Assembly: GCA_963795835.1 (NCBI GenBank)
Contig: CAWCJC010000002.1
Coordinates: 1-64,000, forward strand
Direction of reading: 5' to 3'
DNA from: JALYXI01 sp963795835
GTDB taxonomy: Bacteria > Acidobacteriota > Terriglobia > Bryobacterales > Bryobacteraceae
DNA length: 64,000 nt
The notes beneath the pieces were generated by a model, which saw only the letters and a list, made by a program, of their open reading frames with translations, was not told the DNA's origin and ran no database searches. Of the stretch, positions 1 to 8,060 are shown one piece after another. How positions within the stretch are numbered: the first letter of the stretch is position 1; every line of letters starts with the position of its first letter. Position numbers and translations under genes: made by a program.

Positions 1-258
1 GCGGCATTCGTGAACGAATATAGGGTGCGTGTAAAAGCGCTCGCGGGTCTCAAAAACGTGGGAGACCCGGGCCGCTACAAATTGCAGCACAACAGATGCT
101 GGAAAGCTGTAGCGCCGCACTGCGAGCGAGATGACTACGTGCCAACCGGATTTAGGCCGTACGGAGCCGAGACATTTGCTGTAACGGGCTACGTTTTCGG
201 GTTGGATCTCGCGGCTGAGGATCGCAAGGCTCTGATTGCCTTTCTTAAGACGCTCTGA
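1..258 (+). CDS. C-terminal end of a probable c-type cytochrome (partial)
   Basis: The reading frame is open from base 1, so the 5' part lies outside the window and the ATG at 10 is not a supported start. The last 23 residues (GYVFGLDLAAEDRKALIAFL and onward) match the closing helix typical of MauG/di-heme peroxidase-like and related cytochrome c proteins, where an acidic D-L-x-x-E-D-(K/R)-x-A-L-(I/V)-x-F-L-K motif ends the protein. No CxxCH heme motif is present in the visible part, so the family call rests on this tail alone. The gene lies outside the island proposed to begin at 516. Confidence 0.45.
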   Translation, partial: AAFVNEYRVRVKALAGLKNVGDPGRYKLQHNRCWKAVAPHCERDDYVPTGFRPYGAETFAVTGYVFGLDLAAEDRKALIAFLKTL

Positions 259-515
259 GTCGCACACATAGAAGCGGTTCTGCCGTGGACAAATTAAATG
301 TGATGGGAATCGATCCCTTCGAAGTTCGAACCGGGATAAGAAGGGCAGATCGAAGGTGCAACTGCAGATGCCGTTCGTAGAGTGCCAGCGGAGGCGCTGG
401 CATTCAGCTCGGTGCAAGTCCTAGGAATACAATCAGTTCCAAACTGCCCCGAAAACCGTTACTCCGTTTTCCGTCAAATTGTGATCTGCAATGTGCTTGT
501 AAGCTATTGAAAAGA
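259..515. other. Spacer between the cytochrome gene and the island left end
   Basis: No convincing coding sequence, RNA gene or repeat is seen. It separates the chromosomal cytochrome gene from the partial tRNA-Gly copy at 516. Confidence 0.5.
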
Positions 516-560
516 TGGAGCGGGAGACCGGGTTCGAACCCGCGACGTCCAGCTTGGGAA
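516..560 (-). repeat. Left att-like repeat: displaced 3' half of tRNA-Gly
   Basis: It matches bases 29993-30037 at 44 of 45 positions, covering CCA, the acceptor 3' strand, the T arm, the variable region and the anticodon loop up to TTCCCAA. Beyond 560 the sequence no longer pairs into an anticodon stem or D arm, so this is not a functional tRNA. The single mismatch (C529 for G30006) breaks a T-stem pair, as expected for a copy free of selection. Confidence 0.75.
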
Positions 561-664
561 TCCAAAGGTCGTTTGACAATAAAGAACTTATGGGCCGTTG
601 GCGGTGATTTCTGAACATCACGGACCACGCAGAATCAGCAAGTTGCGAGTTTGTCGGCCTTAAC

Positions 665-680
665 GCAGTAATCGCAGTAA
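665..680 (+). repeat. Left copy of the 16-bp double GCAGTAA repeat
   Basis: GCAGTAATCGCAGTAA, two GCAGTAA units separated by TC, lies 105 bp inside the left island end. An identical copy lies 32 bp inside the right end (29946-29961). Paired short direct repeats just inside attachment cores are the usual form of integrase arm-type binding sites; that role is inferred. Confidence 0.45.
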
Positions 681-715
681 CGGAAGGCAACTGTTTTTAG
701 CTCCTCTCCTTCAGC

Positions 716-1763
716 TTGAATTGTCTCGCCTTTGACGCGCCTATTCGGCGTGGCGTTGAGCGAGGTAATCTTTTGGAAAAGGAAAGTAGATGGATCGCTA
801 AACATGGCGATCTCAATAGAGGCTTTCAGCCTGCCAGAACAGTCCTTCAAAACCTTCCAGGGAACCTGATCATTTCCAAGCAGAAGCTTCGTCAAGCCGA
901 GGCGGTTGCTTGCGTGAGGTTGAAGCGCGAGCAGGCTACCCAGAAACTCGGCTTCGCTTCCAGGCCTTTCGTACTCTGCGGCTTGCCGGTCAAGAAGCCT
1001 CAGATTGGTCAACTCCTGCACGAGCGGCGTAACGGAAGTTTCCTCCTTCAGGTTACTGGTCATCCATCTTATGGGTTGCCGTGGGGACAGGATCGGCTAG
1101 TCCCGATCTTCCTGGCAACCTTGGCTATTCGCCAGCAAAGCCGGGTGATTCACTTCCGCAGTGCGGCCGAGATGCTGGACACTTTCGGCATGCAGCAGGG
1201 GGGTACGCAGTATCGGCGATTAGTCGCGGCGTTTCAACGTATTTTCGGAGCGACTATATTTTTCGGGACCGACACTCAGCGAGAGAGAGCAACGGTCGTG
1301 CATCGCGCCAGGTTCAACTTTATGAGCGAGGCCCGAATCTGGTACTCCCGCGACTTCCGAACAAGAGACGCTTCCGTGCGGTTTTCAGAACGAGATCGTA
1401 CTCAGCGAAGAGTTCTTCAAGGAGATCCTGGAACACCCGATTCCGACGGACATGGAAGCGGCGAAAGCTCTGTCGTGTTCGCCGGCGGCGCTCGATCTGT
1501 TTACATGGCTTTCTTACCGGTGCTTCGTAGCAAAGGGCAGAGAACGTGTTCCGCTCTTTGGAGAGACCGGATTGGTAAACCAGCTCGGGAGTGCCGAGTA
1601 CACCAGGCCGAGGAAGTTCAGGGAAAGACTGGAAGGCTGGCTGGACTTAGTTCGCGCGTTATGGCCTGACTGCCCGGCGAGAATCGATTCCGACGGAAGT
1701 GGATTGTGGGTGGACCGGGCAAACGCGGTATTGACGGCGGAGGTGGCGAATGCACGCAAGTAA
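716..1763 (+). pseudogene. RepA-like plasmid replication initiator, frameshifted
   Basis: The product resembles the plasmid RepA family (RepA_C-like) that initiates replication at an iteron origin. Recognisable RepA-type segments are an FxSRPFVLCGLP stretch with an RRNGSFLL motif (about 945-1060), YGLPWGQDRLVPIFLATLA with R-Q-Q-S-R-V-I (about 1070-1150), and, in another frame, NEIVLSEEFFKEILEHPIPT then LDLFTWLSYRCF (about 1389-1520). The reading frame changes twice between about 1325 and 1385, so no single product spans the family motifs. Sequence before about 900 shows no family match and the true start is unclear. A DnaA-domain gene starts within its last codons. Either a decayed replicon or a good gene with assembly indels. 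Confidence 0.6.
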
Positions 1764-2211
1764 GCAAGCGCATGCAATCTGGCCCGTCTCTCTGAAAAGA
1801 ATCGAACAGACCGTGGCGGCTCACCTCGGGCCCGGGCGGGTTGGCGGTAGCGCTCAACCCGCTTGTTTCAGCCGGCAAGTCTCTATGTATCTGGCGCGGC
1901 ACGTGGGCTGTTGGAGTCTGCAACAGATTGGCCGCTTCTATAACGGCCGCCACCACACAACGGTGCTTCACGCCGTTGAGAAGATTGAAGTACTGAAACG
2001 GAGCGAACGAGCGGTCGATTTGCTCATCGAGGATCTGATTATGGCACTCGCGCCTGAACCCGAACAGAGTCAGATGGCCGGCGTCAACTCGGGAACCAGA
2101 GCCTTGCTTGTAGACGCTGTCGCTTCGCGGGTCATTGAGCGACTTACGGGATTGGAAAGGCATAGTGTACCAATCGTGGTACAGTCAGGAGATGGGCGTT
2201 GCCGAAGCTGA
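1750..2211 (+). CDS. Small protein with DnaA domain IV (origin-binding HTH)
   Basis: About 153 residues. Residues ~38-100 match the DnaA C-terminal domain: SRQVSMYLARH, then SLQQIGRFYNGRHHTTVLHA, then a closing E-K-I-E helix. GR-x-HTTVLHA is the DnaA signature that reads the DnaA box. The AAA+ ATPase and domains I-III of chromosomal DnaA are absent, so it can at most bind DNA. It overlaps the end of the RepA-like gene by 14 bases, which suggests one replication operon of a plasmid or integrative element. The last ~50 codons are low in family similarity and run across the toxin-antitoxin operator, so the real protein may be effectively shorter. Confidence 0.75.
   Translation: MHASKQAHAIWPVSLKRIEQTVAAHLGPGRVGGSAQPACFSRQVSMYLARHVGCWSLQQIGRFYNGRHHTTVLHAVEKIEVLKRSERAVDLLIEDLIMALAPEPEQSQMAGVNSGTRALLVDAVASRVIERLTGLERHSVPIVVQSGDGRCRS
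2166..2183. promoter_or_regulatory. Perfect palindrome upstream of higBA (probable operator)
   Basis: TGTACCAATCGTGGTACA is two perfect 7-base arms around a 4-base spacer, ending 15 bases before the toxin start. Toxin-antitoxin operons are normally autorepressed by the antitoxin through such a site; binding itself is inferred. Confidence 0.6.
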
Positions 2212-2549
2212 TCCCGGAAATACCGGTTCAGTTTTTTCAAACTGCCGCAGGAAAGGAGCCAGTGCGTGATTGGCTGCGGACACTCGACGTAGAGGATCGG
2301 CAGACCATTGGTCAAGATCTGATGCGGGTTCAAATTGGTTGGCCAATCGGAATGCCGCTTGTGCGTAGTCTGAAAGACGGTCTTTGGGAACTTCGCTCCG
2401 ATCTCCAAAGCAATAAGACATCACGTCTCTTGCTTTGCTTTCACCAGAGCCAGCTGATTGTGCTGCATGGATTCATCAAGAAAACTCAGAAGACACCAGC
2501 GAGTGATTTGGATCTCGCTCGACGAAGAATGATGGAGGTGACAGGTTGA
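2199..2549 (+). CDS. higB: HigB/RelE-type toxin (Gp49-like)
   Basis: A 116-residue protein of the phage Gp49-like/HigB family, a RelE-fold ribosome-dependent mRNA interferase. Family landmarks are PVRDWLRTL near the start, PLVRSLKDGLWELRS in the middle and LLLCFHQSQLIVLHGFIKKT toward the end, where basic residues such as the final K-K-T usually contribute to catalysis. The start is TTG at 2199 with a GGAG motif about eight bases upstream. Toxin-first order with a 4-base overlap into the antitoxin is typical of higBA. It sits beside the replication genes, consistent with a plasmid or island stabilisation role. Confidence 0.8.
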   Translation: MPKLIPEIPVQFFQTAAGKEPVRDWLRTLDVEDRQTIGQDLMRVQIGWPIGMPLVRSLKDGLWELRSDLQSNKTSRLLLCFHQSQLIVLHGFIKKTQKTPASDLDLARRRMMEVTG

Positions 2550-2833
2550 CCAAGAATAATCCGCACATCGGAACTTCAATAGAAGATTTTTTACGGGAAG
2601 AGGGGATTCTAGAAGAGGCCCGTGCCGTTGCCATCAAAGAAGCTGTCGCGTTTCAGGTGCAACAAGCAATGCATAAGGAGAAAATCAGCAAGATCGAAAT
2701 GGCCCGTCGGATGAAAACGAGCCGAGCAGCCCTCGACCGATTCCTTGCACCCGGTAGCGCTTCAGTGACACTGCAGACCCTAACCCGTGCCGCCCGTGCG
2801 ATCGGGCGCGACTTGCGGATCGAGCTGGTTTAG
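2546..2833 (+). CDS. higA: HigA-type antitoxin, XRE helix-turn-helix
   Basis: A 95-residue antitoxin partner of the preceding toxin. Residues ~45-90 form an XRE-type HTH: KISKIEMARRMKTSRAALDRFL, then VTLQTLTRAARAIGRDL. The N-terminal ~40 residues, acidic and helical, probably wrap the toxin. It begins with TTG at 2546, overlapping the toxin stop, with GGAGG about ten bases upstream. It likely represses the operon through the palindrome at 2166-2183. Confidence 0.8.
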   Translation: MTKNNPHIGTSIEDFLREEGILEEARAVAIKEAVAFQVQQAMHKEKISKIEMARRMKTSRAALDRFLAPGSASVTLQTLTRAARAIGRDLRIELV

Positions 2834-2880
2834 GTTCCCTAATGAATACCTTTTGCATAAATTTCGTGGCAGTCCTTCAA

Positions 2881-3375
2881 TTAGGGCATGACCGCCGCAC
2901 GTTGAGAAAGAAGGTAGGCCACACGCGTTTTCGCTTGCGTCTCAACAACCGCAATTTTCTTCAAGGGCAAGCCTCCGTATTCCTCGTATGAGTACAAAGG
3001 CTGCCCTGTATCAGACACCCCGACAGTAAGCATTTCCACTGACTTTGTCTCAGCTGGCAGTCTAGCTCCAAACCAACGGTTGTCGTCTTGCTGCCGCCAT
3101 GTTACAAAAGCCAACATTGAGCCCTGCGGGTAGTCCCCTTCGCTGTGTTTCCTGGTATAGCTAACAGCCGTGTCATTTCCGAATAAGGTGGACATTGTGG
3201 ATTCCTGTTGGTCGGTCCCGCACGTGATCACACGCCATTGCAGCGGGTTAATAGGAAGTTCACCGCTGCTTGCTGCCTTATTCTTAAGCATCGCTCCACC
3301 TACTGAACGAGAATCTGTACAGTTGGCGAGAAGCAAGAGCATCATTGGCGTCGTCAGCAGCAACAGCCGGTTCAT
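2881..3375 (-). CDS. Lipoprotein resembling a cytochrome P460-type domain
   Basis: A 164-residue predicted lipoprotein: a hydrophobic leader ending in the lipobox L-A-N-C (Cys19). The body contains WRVITCGTDQQESTMSTLFGN and SMLAFVTWRQQDDNRWFGA, a pattern seen in cytochrome P460-fold proteins, but no CxxCH is present, so heme binding is not shown. Its ATG overlaps the stop of the upstream P460/heme-binding gene by four bases, pointing to translational coupling and a shared periplasmic function. Function is not established. Confidence 0.5.
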   Translation of the reverse strand: MNRLLLLTTPMMLLLLANCTDSRSVGGAMLKNKAASSGELPINPLQWRVITCGTDQQESTMSTLFGNDTAVSYTRKHSEGDYPQGSMLAFVTWRQQDDNRWFGARLPAETKSVEMLTVGVSDTGQPLYSYEEYGGLPLKKIAVVETQAKTRVAYLLSQRAAVMP

Positions 3376-4310
3376 TGGATACTCCTCGCAAAGCGAACTG
3401 GGATGGTAAATACGTAATCATTCTGTCGTTGGGGCATATGGCAGGTGACGCACTCGGCGGCAAAATCGGGACTGTTGCCGTAAGGCTTTAGTTGCATACC
3501 CTCCCATTCCGCCCAACCCCACCCTGCGGTGGAAGCGAACCTTACTCTGTCTTTCGTCATGAAGCCAACTTTCAGAAATGCTCCAGCTCTCACGACACCG
3601 CGTTGATCGGTCTGCTGGTGCCACCCCACTTTGGCGAATGTTGTTCCGTCCGGCCACGGGTTGGTGTTGTTGTTGGCAATCGCCTTCATCGCGACCTCAT
3701 TTCCGAGAATGACTCGCAGCGTATTGGCATCAAACCGGGTGGTTGAATTCACGACCTTCCAATCTTTGTACTGCGGCATGAACGCAATTCCATTCGGGGA
3801 ATCTTTTACCTTCACCGTTTTGTCCGAGGCCTTCACCCAATCGACGAATTCCATGTCCGCGAATTTAGCCGCGCTCTCGGATGCAGTTACAAGTGCTTTC
3901 GGACGCAAGTAGTTCTGCAGGATACTCAGTTGTTCCGGGGTCACAGCTGACCCAGGATGGAGCCGCGTATACGAACGGAGCGGCATTCTGCCATCCTTGA
4001 CGAAGTTCACCGCCTGAAACAATGCAGCCCTTTGCTTTTCTTCCGATTGCGCGCCCAGATCAGAGAAGTTCAGGTGCTTTCGCGCTTGCGTGACGTCTCT
4101 TGAGACAAGCCAATAGACTGGAACGACTTGGTCGAACCACGAAAGCCGCCTTTCGGTGGAATGGCACGGATAACACGATGTGTAAAGGATCTGCTTCACC
4201 TCGGCGGGAGCCTGAAGTTCTGCGGTGGCCGGCCCGCTGGGTATGTCGGGCCGCACCAGTTGGAAGCCCAAGAAAAAGAGGCTTATTGCTGCTAAGACTT
4301 TGACTAACAT
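3372..4310 (-). CDS. Secreted heme protein: haem-binding domain plus cytochrome P460
   Basis: About 312 residues with an N-terminal membrane/signal segment (VLAAISLFFLGFQLV). Residues ~35-130 match the haem-binding domain family, with the c-heme motif CYPCH and the downstream RHLNFSD-like stretch. The C-terminal ~170 residues match cytochrome P460: YKDWKVVNSTTRFDANTLRVILGN, a central GAFLKVGFM strand, and a second heme motif CVTCH followed by NDYVFT. P460 proteins oxidise hydroxylamine or detoxify nitrogen oxides in the periplasm; that activity is inferred from the family. First gene of a pair with the overlapping lipoprotein. Confidence 0.75.
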   Translation of the reverse strand: MLVKVLAAISLFFLGFQLVRPDIPSGPATAELQAPAEVKQILYTSCYPCHSTERRLSWFDQVVPVYWLVSRDVTQARKHLNFSDLGAQSEEKQRAALFQAVNFVKDGRMPLRSYTRLHPGSAVTPEQLSILQNYLRPKALVTASESAAKFADMEFVDWVKASDKTVKVKDSPNGIAFMPQYKDWKVVNSTTRFDANTLRVILGNEVAMKAIANNNTNPWPDGTTFAKVGWHQQTDQRGVVRAGAFLKVGFMTKDRVRFASTAGWGWAEWEGMQLKPYGNSPDFAAECVTCHMPQRQNDYVFTIPVRFARSIQ

Positions 4311-4381
4311 TGAGGTTCCTCTTGTGGCGGAATGCCGTTTCCGTCACGATAACCACGTTATTCGAATGCGCCGTAGAGCAT

Positions 4382-4930
4382 TTACGCAATAGTGCGATTG
4401 GTTGTTAGATCGTGCGAGGATTTATTTGTTTGTGGACAGCTCAGATCTGGATGGTCCAGCAAGACTCGTTCTATTTCTTCGATCCTGCGAGAGTGACGTC
4501 CTTCGCCAGAGAAGCCAATCTCCAGCCATAGGGCGACGATGGTGACGGTTTCTTCCGCGGTTACAAACCCCGCGCCAATCGACAAAACATTAGCGTCGTT
4601 GTGCTCACGCGACAAAGTGATGATGCCTCTATTGCACTCGTTTGTCCCGCCATACCAAACGGTCGCGCGAACTCCTGGAAAGCGATTCGAGACCATTGCC
4701 TCGCCTTGTCCGCTATGACCGAATACGATGGCGCGGTCTTGAGTGGGGTTGCGCGCCACGGCAGCCGCCGCCCGAGCGACAAGGAGGGGATAATCGTCCG
4801 TGGCATCAAAGGCTGCCGCCCCGCAGTCGACAATCTGGTACACGTTTCCGGCTGCGCAAGAAGTTAAAAATGCTTTCACCCGCTCTTTCAGGGCGAAGCC
4901 GGCGTGATCTGTGGCCAAGTAGATGTTCAT
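4382..4930 (-). CDS. rpiB: RpiB/LacAB-family sugar-phosphate isomerase
   Basis: A 182-residue member of the RpiB/LacA/LacB family, which interconverts ribose 5-phosphate and ribulose 5-phosphate or related sugars. Motifs: MNIYLATDHAGFALK at the start (the DHAG substrate loop), DCGA, DYPLLVARAA, the anion-hole loop FGHSGQGEAMVSNRFPGVRA, and NECNRGIITLSREHNDANVLSIGA. The catalytic-loop Cys seen in E. coli RpiB is not at its usual place; Ser occupies the loop, as in some subfamilies. The C-terminal ~30 residues are an extension. Its ATG overlaps the stop of the upstream flavoprotein gene by four bases. Confidence 0.85.
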   Translation of the reverse strand: MNIYLATDHAGFALKERVKAFLTSCAAGNVYQIVDCGAAAFDATDDYPLLVARAAAAVARNPTQDRAIVFGHSGQGEAMVSNRFPGVRATVWYGGTNECNRGIITLSREHNDANVLSIGAGFVTAEETVTIVALWLEIGFSGEGRHSRRIEEIERVLLDHPDLSCPQTNKSSHDLTTNRTIA

Positions 4931-6321
4931 AAGGGCGGCCTCTCGACGTTTGCCAGAAGAAATACAAGACCTTCCGCAATGGTTGGGTGGGTATAGATGC
5001 CGTCGCGCAAAACCGTATACGGCAAGTTGCCCAGCATGGCTGTTTGCACGGCCGCCAAGAGTTCACTTGCCTCTACTCCGAATGCGGTGAACCCCAGTAT
5101 TCGATCCGAATTCACATCGATCAACATCTTCATAAAGCCGCGAGGTTCAGAGACAGTCCGGGTCCGAAGCACAGCAGCCATGGGTAGCTTCGCCAGCCGG
5201 TACGCTATGCCGTCGCGCTTCGCTTGAGTTTCATTCAATCCGACTCGCACTAACTCCGGATCCGTGAACATACAGTAGGGAATCAGGCGATTGCTCGTGG
5301 TTCGATGGCCGCCGCTCAGGTTGTCTCGTACAATGCGGAAATCGTCAAATGCCGCGTGGGTGAACTGTGGGGTGCCGGCACAATCGCCCACAGCCCAAAC
5401 GTTAGGGGCCGTGGTTTCCAGGCGTTCGTTTACTTTGATGTATCCGTTAGGCCCGAGTTCCACACCCGCCTTGTCCAGACCCGCGGAGGATGTGTTCGGA
5501 ACACGTCCCGCAGCCACAAGGATATGAGTGCCCGTCATCTCTCGCCTGCCCTCCGCCGTCTCCAGATCGAGCGAAACTTGTTCGCCCGAACGCCCCTGTA
5601 CGTTATGGATTCTGCTGTTCAAAGCTATCTCGATACCCTCGTCCCGAAACAAATCCGCTATCGCCGCACTGGTATCGGGATCTTCCTGTGCGGCAATTTG
5701 CGGGCTTCGCTCCAGGATCGTTACTCTCGATCCGAACCGGCGCATTGCCTGAGCGAATTCAAGACCCACATAGCCGCCCCCGATCACAATCAAATGGGCG
5801 GGCAAGGTATCCAGTTCAAGCGCCTCAACATGCGTCATGGGCTTCGCCGCCTGAAGCCCGGGAACATCTGGGATAGCCGCACGTGTGCCCAGGCTGAGAA
5901 TTACGATCTCGCCCGATACCAACCGCATGCCCCCGGCGTTCAGTTTCACTTCCGCTGTCCGTTCGCCGATGAATTGCGCCTCACCCATGATGAGTTCGGC
6001 GCCGCTGGTGTGGAACCGCTTCATATGAACGGCAATCAGGTCATCCACCATGCGCTGCTTGCGCCACAGAACTGCCTTCATGTCCGTTGTCAGCGGTTCA
6101 CCAATTAACCCGAACTCCTTCGCACGCCGGGCGTAAGCGGCGACCTTGGCGCTGTGAATGACGTTCTTACTCGGAAGACAAGCTATGTTCGGGCAGGAAC
6201 CGCCGATCAGTTTGCGTTCCACCAGTGCGGTTTTGCGGCCCGCCTCGGCCAGTGTCCACGCCAGATACTTGCCCGCTTCTCCACTGCCGATAATCAATAC
6301 GTCATATTGCTCAGTAGTCAT
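4927..6321 (-). CDS. FAD-dependent pyridine nucleotide-disulfide oxidoreductase
   Basis: About 464 residues of the class I disulfide reductase family (mercuric reductase/lipoamide dehydrogenase type). It has an FAD-binding GSGEAG motif near the start, the redox CPNIAC active site (two Cys four residues apart), an NAD(P)H-binding IGGGYVGLEFA segment, the second FAD contact VWAVGDCAG, and the C-terminal dimer-domain HPTIAE with the conserved His-Glu pair. The N-terminal metal-binding domain and C-terminal Cys pair of MerA are absent, so mercury reduction is not implied. I chose the ATG at 6321 because the Rossmann fold starts six residues later; an upstream start at 6378 would overlap the preceding gene. 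Confidence 0.85.
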   Translation of the reverse strand: MTTEQYDVLIIGSGEAGKYLAWTLAEAGRKTALVERKLIGGSCPNIACLPSKNVIHSAKVAAYARRAKEFGLIGEPLTTDMKAVLWRKQRMVDDLIAVHMKRFHTSGAELIMGEAQFIGERTAEVKLNAGGMRLVSGEIVILSLGTRAAIPDVPGLQAAKPMTHVEALELDTLPAHLIVIGGGYVGLEFAQAMRRFGSRVTILERSPQIAAQEDPDTSAAIADLFRDEGIEIALNSRIHNVQGRSGEQVSLDLETAEGRREMTGTHILVAAGRVPNTSSAGLDKAGVELGPNGYIKVNERLETTAPNVWAVGDCAGTPQFTHAAFDDFRIVRDNLSGGHRTTSNRLIPYCMFTDPELVRVGLNETQAKRDGIAYRLAKLPMAAVLRTRTVSEPRGFMKMLIDVNSDRILGFTAFGVEASELLAAVQTAMLGNLPYTVLRDGIYTHPTIAEGLVFLLANVERPPL

Positions 6322-6335
6322 AGATACGCGTCCAT

Positions 6336-8060
6336 TTAAAGGTCGATCTCCACGATGCCTCTCGGCCGTGAGCAGCATATCAGCAGGTTGCCCGCGGCTG
6401 GCATCTGGAGCGGGTCAGGGTCGTAATCTACCGCGCCTCCCACAAGAGCGCACTCGCACGTGTGGCACACACCGGTACGGCAAGACCACCTGACGGGGAC
6501 CTCGCAAGCTTCCGCAAACTCTAGCAGGCTATGGAAGCGCGCGTCCCAGGGAAGCGTCAACCCGCTTCGAGTAAACGATACCAAGGGACCAGCGCCCGGA
6601 ACGCCCGCCGGCGGATGTGCCCGATGTTCTGGGACTGCGGCGATTCCAGGCGTAAGAGACGGATCCGGCCCGAAGGTTTCGGTATGAACTTTCGACGAGT
6701 CAGTGCCACGCTGCACAATCGCGGTCCTCATATCCCGCAGAAACGACGAAGGCCCGCACATGTAAACGTTGGCGTCTATCGGTATGTGCAGTCTGTCCAG
6801 CAACGCGCCATCTAAGTGTCCGGCGGAATCATAATCGATGCCGAGCCGGTCGCCAGTTTCAGGTTTGCTATAGACCACATGACTCTGAGCACCGGGTATT
6901 GACTTCAGCAACTCGCTGCACTCATGAGCAAAGGGATGTGACTCTCGATTCCGCGCTGCGTATAACCACCAGAGTTGGCGGCTTGTTCCGGATGCAACTG
7001 CGTGGAGCATGGCCAGGACCGGGGTGGCGCCAATGCCTGCGCTAATGAGCACGATTGGATTGTTTCCAGGCCGCAAGACGAAGTTTCCCCTTGGCGCACT
7101 TACCTCAAGCATTTGGCCAGCCTTCACTTGCTCATGCACGTAGCTGCTTGCCACTCCGTTGGCTTCTTTCTTCACGCTCACGCGATAGGCGTCCGCACCC
7201 GGGGCACTTGAGAGCGAATAGTTCCGCAGAATCGCCGGAGCATCGGGTTTCACTTGCAGCTTCAAAACCATGAACTGCCCGGGCAGCGCATGCGGCAAAA
7301 GAGCTTTGCCGGGATCACTGAGCGACAACGAAACGACACTCGCCGTCTCTCGATCCACTCTGGAAACCTGCATGGGACGGAAGCCGGACCAAGCTGGCAC
7401 TGCGCCCGCATCACTTGAGGACTCATCGGCTAAAGCCTGGAAGGAACCTTTCCAGCCCGCACTCAACGCGGGAATCCGCAGCGCTCGTTGCAGTTGTTCC
7501 GGCGTATGGCCAGGCAGATACAACAGCGCATCGATCTCGGCGACGGTCATGCGCTCAGGACCCTCGAATACTTTGATGATTTCGTCGCCCGCGCCTACGT
7601 CACCCTCCCGCAGTACCCGGAAGTAAAAGCCGGGGCGGTGATGGGCGACCACGAGTGCGGCCATATCGGGCTGGTCCATTCTGATGCCGAGCCGATAGCA
7701 GGTCACGCGCGGCTGCGTCACCTCCAGCAGCGTTGTCCCGATCTGATACCGGTCGCCGATGCAGGCTTCATCGTCCGCCAAGCCTTCCACCGTGAAGTTC
7801 TCGCCGAACTGCCCCAAGGTGAAATCAGTCCGCCCCAGTTGCTGCTCCCAGTAGCGATAAGAGTCCTGCTGGTACACCATCACCGCGCGGTGTTCGCCGC
7901 CGTGCCCGGCCAAGTCTCCCTGTCCATCTCCGTCCACGTTGAGCCGCCGAACCAATCGCCGCCCTTGAACCGGCTGCTTCCAGATGGCTGTGTGAACGGT
8001 CTCGCCGCGCCAAGCGACGTCACGGGGAAGACTTGCGTTAACTGAGATAAGCTTCGCCAT
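6336..8060 (-). CDS. MOSC domain fused to ferredoxin-NAD(P) reductase and 2Fe-2S ferredoxin
   Basis: A 574-residue three-part fusion. Residues ~1-215 are a YiiM-like MOSC plus 3-alpha domain (GDGQGDLAGHGGEHRAVMVY, QFGENFTVEG, TQPRVTCYRLGIR with the molybdenum-cofactor-type Cys). Residues ~225-470 are an FAD/NAD reductase (RNYSLSSAP, LISAGIGATPVLAML, VYMCGPSSFLRDM). The C-terminal ~85 residues are a plant-type 2Fe-2S ferredoxin with CRTGVCHTCECAL and a later Cys pair, CCS. The layout predicts electron flow from NAD(P)H via FAD and Fe-S to a molybdenum centre, as in YcbX/YiiM N-hydroxylated base reduction; that function is inferred. It starts 23 bases inside the upstream gene. Confidence 0.85.
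   Translation of the reverse strand: MAKLISVNASLPRDVAWRGETVHTAIWKQPVQGRRLVRRLNVDGDGQGDLAGHGGEHRAVMVYQQDSYRYWEQQLGRTDFTLGQFGENFTVEGLADDEACIGDRYQIGTTLLEVTQPRVTCYRLGIRMDQPDMAALVVAHHRPGFYFRVLREGDVGAGDEIIKVFEGPERMTVAEIDALLYLPGHTPEQLQRALRIPALSAGWKGSFQALADESSSDAGAVPAWSGFRPMQVSRVDRETASVVSLSLSDPGKALLPHALPGQFMVLKLQVKPDAPAILRNYSLSSAPGADAYRVSVKKEANGVASSYVHEQVKAGQMLEVSAPRGNFVLRPGNNPIVLISAGIGATPVLAMLHAVASGTSRQLWWLYAARNRESHPFAHECSELLKSIPGAQSHVVYSKPETGDRLGIDYDSAGHLDGALLDRLHIPIDANVYMCGPSSFLRDMRTAIVQRGTDSSKVHTETFGPDPSLTPGIAAVPEHRAHPPAGVPGAGPLVSFTRSGLTLPWDARFHSLLEFAEACEVPVRWSCRTGVCHTCECALVGGAVDYDPDPLQMPAAGNLLICCSRPRGIVEIDL

Noticed and set aside
635..1063. A 142-residue minus-strand frame at the island left end that could be a gene or integrase remnant
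   Set aside because: The opposite strand carries clear RepA-family motifs over 940-1060, and the minus-strand product shows no tyrosine recombinase residues or any other family.
2837..2886. CCCTAAT/ATTAGGG inverted repeat as a terminator after higA
   Set aside because: Seven-base arms with a 36-base loop and AT-rich pairing make a weak hairpin; could be chance.
4927..6321. Mercuric reductase (merA)
   Set aside because: It has the CxxxxC site but lacks the N-terminal metal-binding domain, the C-terminal Cys pair and any neighbouring mer genes.
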